A DNA stretch of 64,000 nt from Petasospora fabianii (taxonomy: Eukaryota; Ascomycota; Saccharomycetes; Phaffomycetales; Wickerhamomycetaceae): positions 992,001 to 1,056,000 of the forward strand of contig CP048715.1 in assembly GCA_022641835.1 (NCBI GenBank). The letters are read 5' to 3'. The translations under genes and the position numbers were made by a program. This document shows positions 62,748 through 64,000 of the stretch, piece after piece (the first letter of the stretch is position 1; each line of letters begins with the position of its first letter). A model generated the notes under the pieces. The model saw only the letters and a program-made list of their open reading frames with translations, searched no databases and was not told the DNA's origin.

Positions 62748-63851
62748 ATGTATAACCGTCTCAGATCTTCTGCCCCACCTTTTATAACGGGAACGCGTCG
62801 CAAGCTAACCACAGTGTCTACGATTCCACCGAACGCTGCTGCCGTTTCACAGGTTTTCACATTGACTTCTCACGTCTCGAATCATCTCATACGGTTCCCC
62901 TTTCGAGTGGCCAGTTCTTCCAATGGCACACAAAGCTCACGTTCTGCGTCTAGTACCCATTTCGAGGGCCTCTTAGCCAAGTTCCGTACTAATGCCCAAG
63001 ACGATGGGTTCTTCAAGAGTAATACACAACCAGAGTCTCCACAGACATTAGCTATGACTCTTTCCTCGAAGGCCATTGTCGTGGCAATCGATACAGGTGG
63101 ACACTGTCCCACTTGTGTCAGTGATATTGGGTTTTGCATCTACGACAAGCTTAGAAACTCTGTGTACATGATCCAGATCGACATCAACGGCAGAAAGTTG
63201 TCCCGAAAGAGTGGAATCATGACGAATTTACTCGCTATACCTTTGAAACTTGATGAAAATCAGACAATGGAGTTTGCAAGTAAGTTACTTTGGTATTATC
63301 TTGTGGAGCAGCGTCGTGCCGGTCATGATGTTTGCATGGTGGGCCATAGTTTGGAAAGAGATCTCAAGAGTTTAAGAGCTTTAGGAATTAATGTTCCACG
63401 TCATGTTCCGAAGATTGATACAGATGTCTTATGTCGTGAGACTATGTTTCAACAAGGTCTCAATTTAAGGAAATTAGCGTTAAGCTTGGGTATCACAGAG
63501 TTGAAACCTTTCCATCCATCAGTGAACGATGCATATTATACACTCCATGTATTATTGAGACTTGTCAACACTCCACAATTCACCAAAGTGCCCTTCCAAA
63601 AGCTTCAGGCACAGCATAGAAAGTATATGCTTCGATTGGATCGCAAATTAGTGAAAGAACTCAAGAGTGAAGATCCAGCAAGGGCCGCTAATGAACTTAG
63701 TCGTCAGGAGAGACAGTTTGTTAAGAGGTTTGGTCTTTCGTTTGACCCAGATCCAACTTTGGGTAATTCATCAGCTGCTTATGGTACTGTTTTTATATCT
63801 GATGAAGCAGGTAGATCAGACGGAAAATTTGCTACAATGGTTAGTTCTTGA
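62748..63851 (+). CDS. Gfd2/YDR514C-type DEDDh exonuclease-like protein
   Basis: A 367-aa protein with a basic, R/S/T-rich N-terminus (residues 1-25) that looks like a mitochondrial presequence. Residues about 105-275 resemble the RNase H-fold domain of yeast Gfd2 and YDR514C: AIVVAIDTGG, SDIGFCIYDKLRNSVYMIQI, GHSLERDLKSLRALG (D205), and HPSVNDAYYTLHVLLRL with the HxxxxD motif (H256, D261). The first acidic motif, normally DxE, reads D115-T-G117, so one metal ligand seems missing. That may reduce or abolish catalysis unless the adjacent sequence compensates. The C-terminal 90 residues are charged and partly disordered. The assignment is by domain pattern. Confidence 0.65.
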   Translation: MYNRLRSSAPPFITGTRRKLTTVSTIPPNAAAVSQVFTLTSHVSNHLIRFPFRVASSSNGTQSSRSASSTHFEGLLAKFRTNAQDDGFFKSNTQPESPQTLAMTLSSKAIVVAIDTGGHCPTCVSDIGFCIYDKLRNSVYMIQIDINGRKLSRKSGIMTNLLAIPLKLDENQTMEFASKLLWYYLVEQRRAGHDVCMVGHSLERDLKSLRALGINVPRHVPKIDTDVLCRETMFQQGLNLRKLALSLGITELKPFHPSVNDAYYTLHVLLRLVNTPQFTKVPFQKLQAQHRKYMLRLDRKLVKELKSEDPARAANELSRQERQFVKRFGLSFDPDPTLGNSSAAYGTVFISDEAGRSDGKFATMVSS

Positions 63852-64000
63852 GCTATACCCAGCTACTTATTTATTTATCTAGACGTAGGCATTAATAAAT
63901 CACCGACTCTATCATCAATATTTAACTTTATGTAAAACTCTACCACAGAGAGAACCCCCCAACTAGGTACTAATGAGAGCATAACTCGTGACATTAGCAA
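63852..64000. other. Window end, 3' flank
   Basis: 149 bp of AT-rich 3' sequence; nothing identifiable. Confidence 0.4.

Overview
This is a nuclear chromosome segment from an ascomycete budding yeast (Saccharomycotina). Genes are compact, most intergenic gaps are 100-400 bp, and nearly every protein has a clear fungal family. CTG reads as leucine at conserved positions (for example the RVLYPLFVH stretch of TAF5), so this is not a CUG-Ser yeast. I find 15 short spliceosomal introns in 12 genes. Their 5' sites are GTAAGT, GTGAGT or GTATGT, and most have a TACTAAC/CTAAC branch site close to the 3' AG. Genes that Saccharomyces cerevisiae lacks are present: a WBP11/Saf1-type and a Cwf18-type splicing factor, eIF3h and an Artemis-like nuclease. 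An early-branching budding-yeast lineage is therefore likely; I cannot name the species.

Layout. 0-13 kb: RIM2 carrier, MED8 and a Saf1-like factor (divergent), ATP4 (two introns), TAF5, PGI1, an unknown protein, GPI2, Cwf18-like factor, HAT2. 13.1-16.8 kb: the only large gene desert. It is GC-rich and hairpin-dense in its second half and ends in three diverged copies of a structured unit whose stems covary. 16.8-30.7 kb: BUL1/2-type ubiquitin adaptor, metallothionein, Rua1-domain regulator, Artemis-like nuclease, RPC11, ORC2, Ark/Prk-type kinase, small serine palmitoyltransferase subunit. 30.7-45 kb: NRG1-like repressor behind a 1.5 kb upstream region, eIF3h, KRS1, Hol1-like transporter, amidase, DET1, TPI1, an unknown Q-rich protein. 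45-64 kb: TRM7, RSM10, a RING protein like YBR062C, ECM2, YPK9, HEM3, GPI15, BDP1, CWC2, and a Gfd2/YDR514C-type exonuclease-like protein.

There is no operon-like clustering. Shared themes are pre-mRNA splicing (Saf1-like, Cwf18, ECM2, CWC2), RNA polymerase III transcription (RPC11, BDP1), GPI anchor synthesis (GPI2, GPI15) and mitochondrial function (RIM2, ATP4, RSM10, HEM3). Several first exons are tiny (3, 8, 15 or 16 nt), so starts taken from open frames alone would be wrong. I saw no convincing tRNA, rRNA, transposon or CRISPR array. The best candidates for undescribed biology are the triplicated structured RNA-like locus at 15.86-16.45 kb, the TPI1 intron hairpin, and a stop-free intron of 3n length in the Saf1-like splicing-factor gene.
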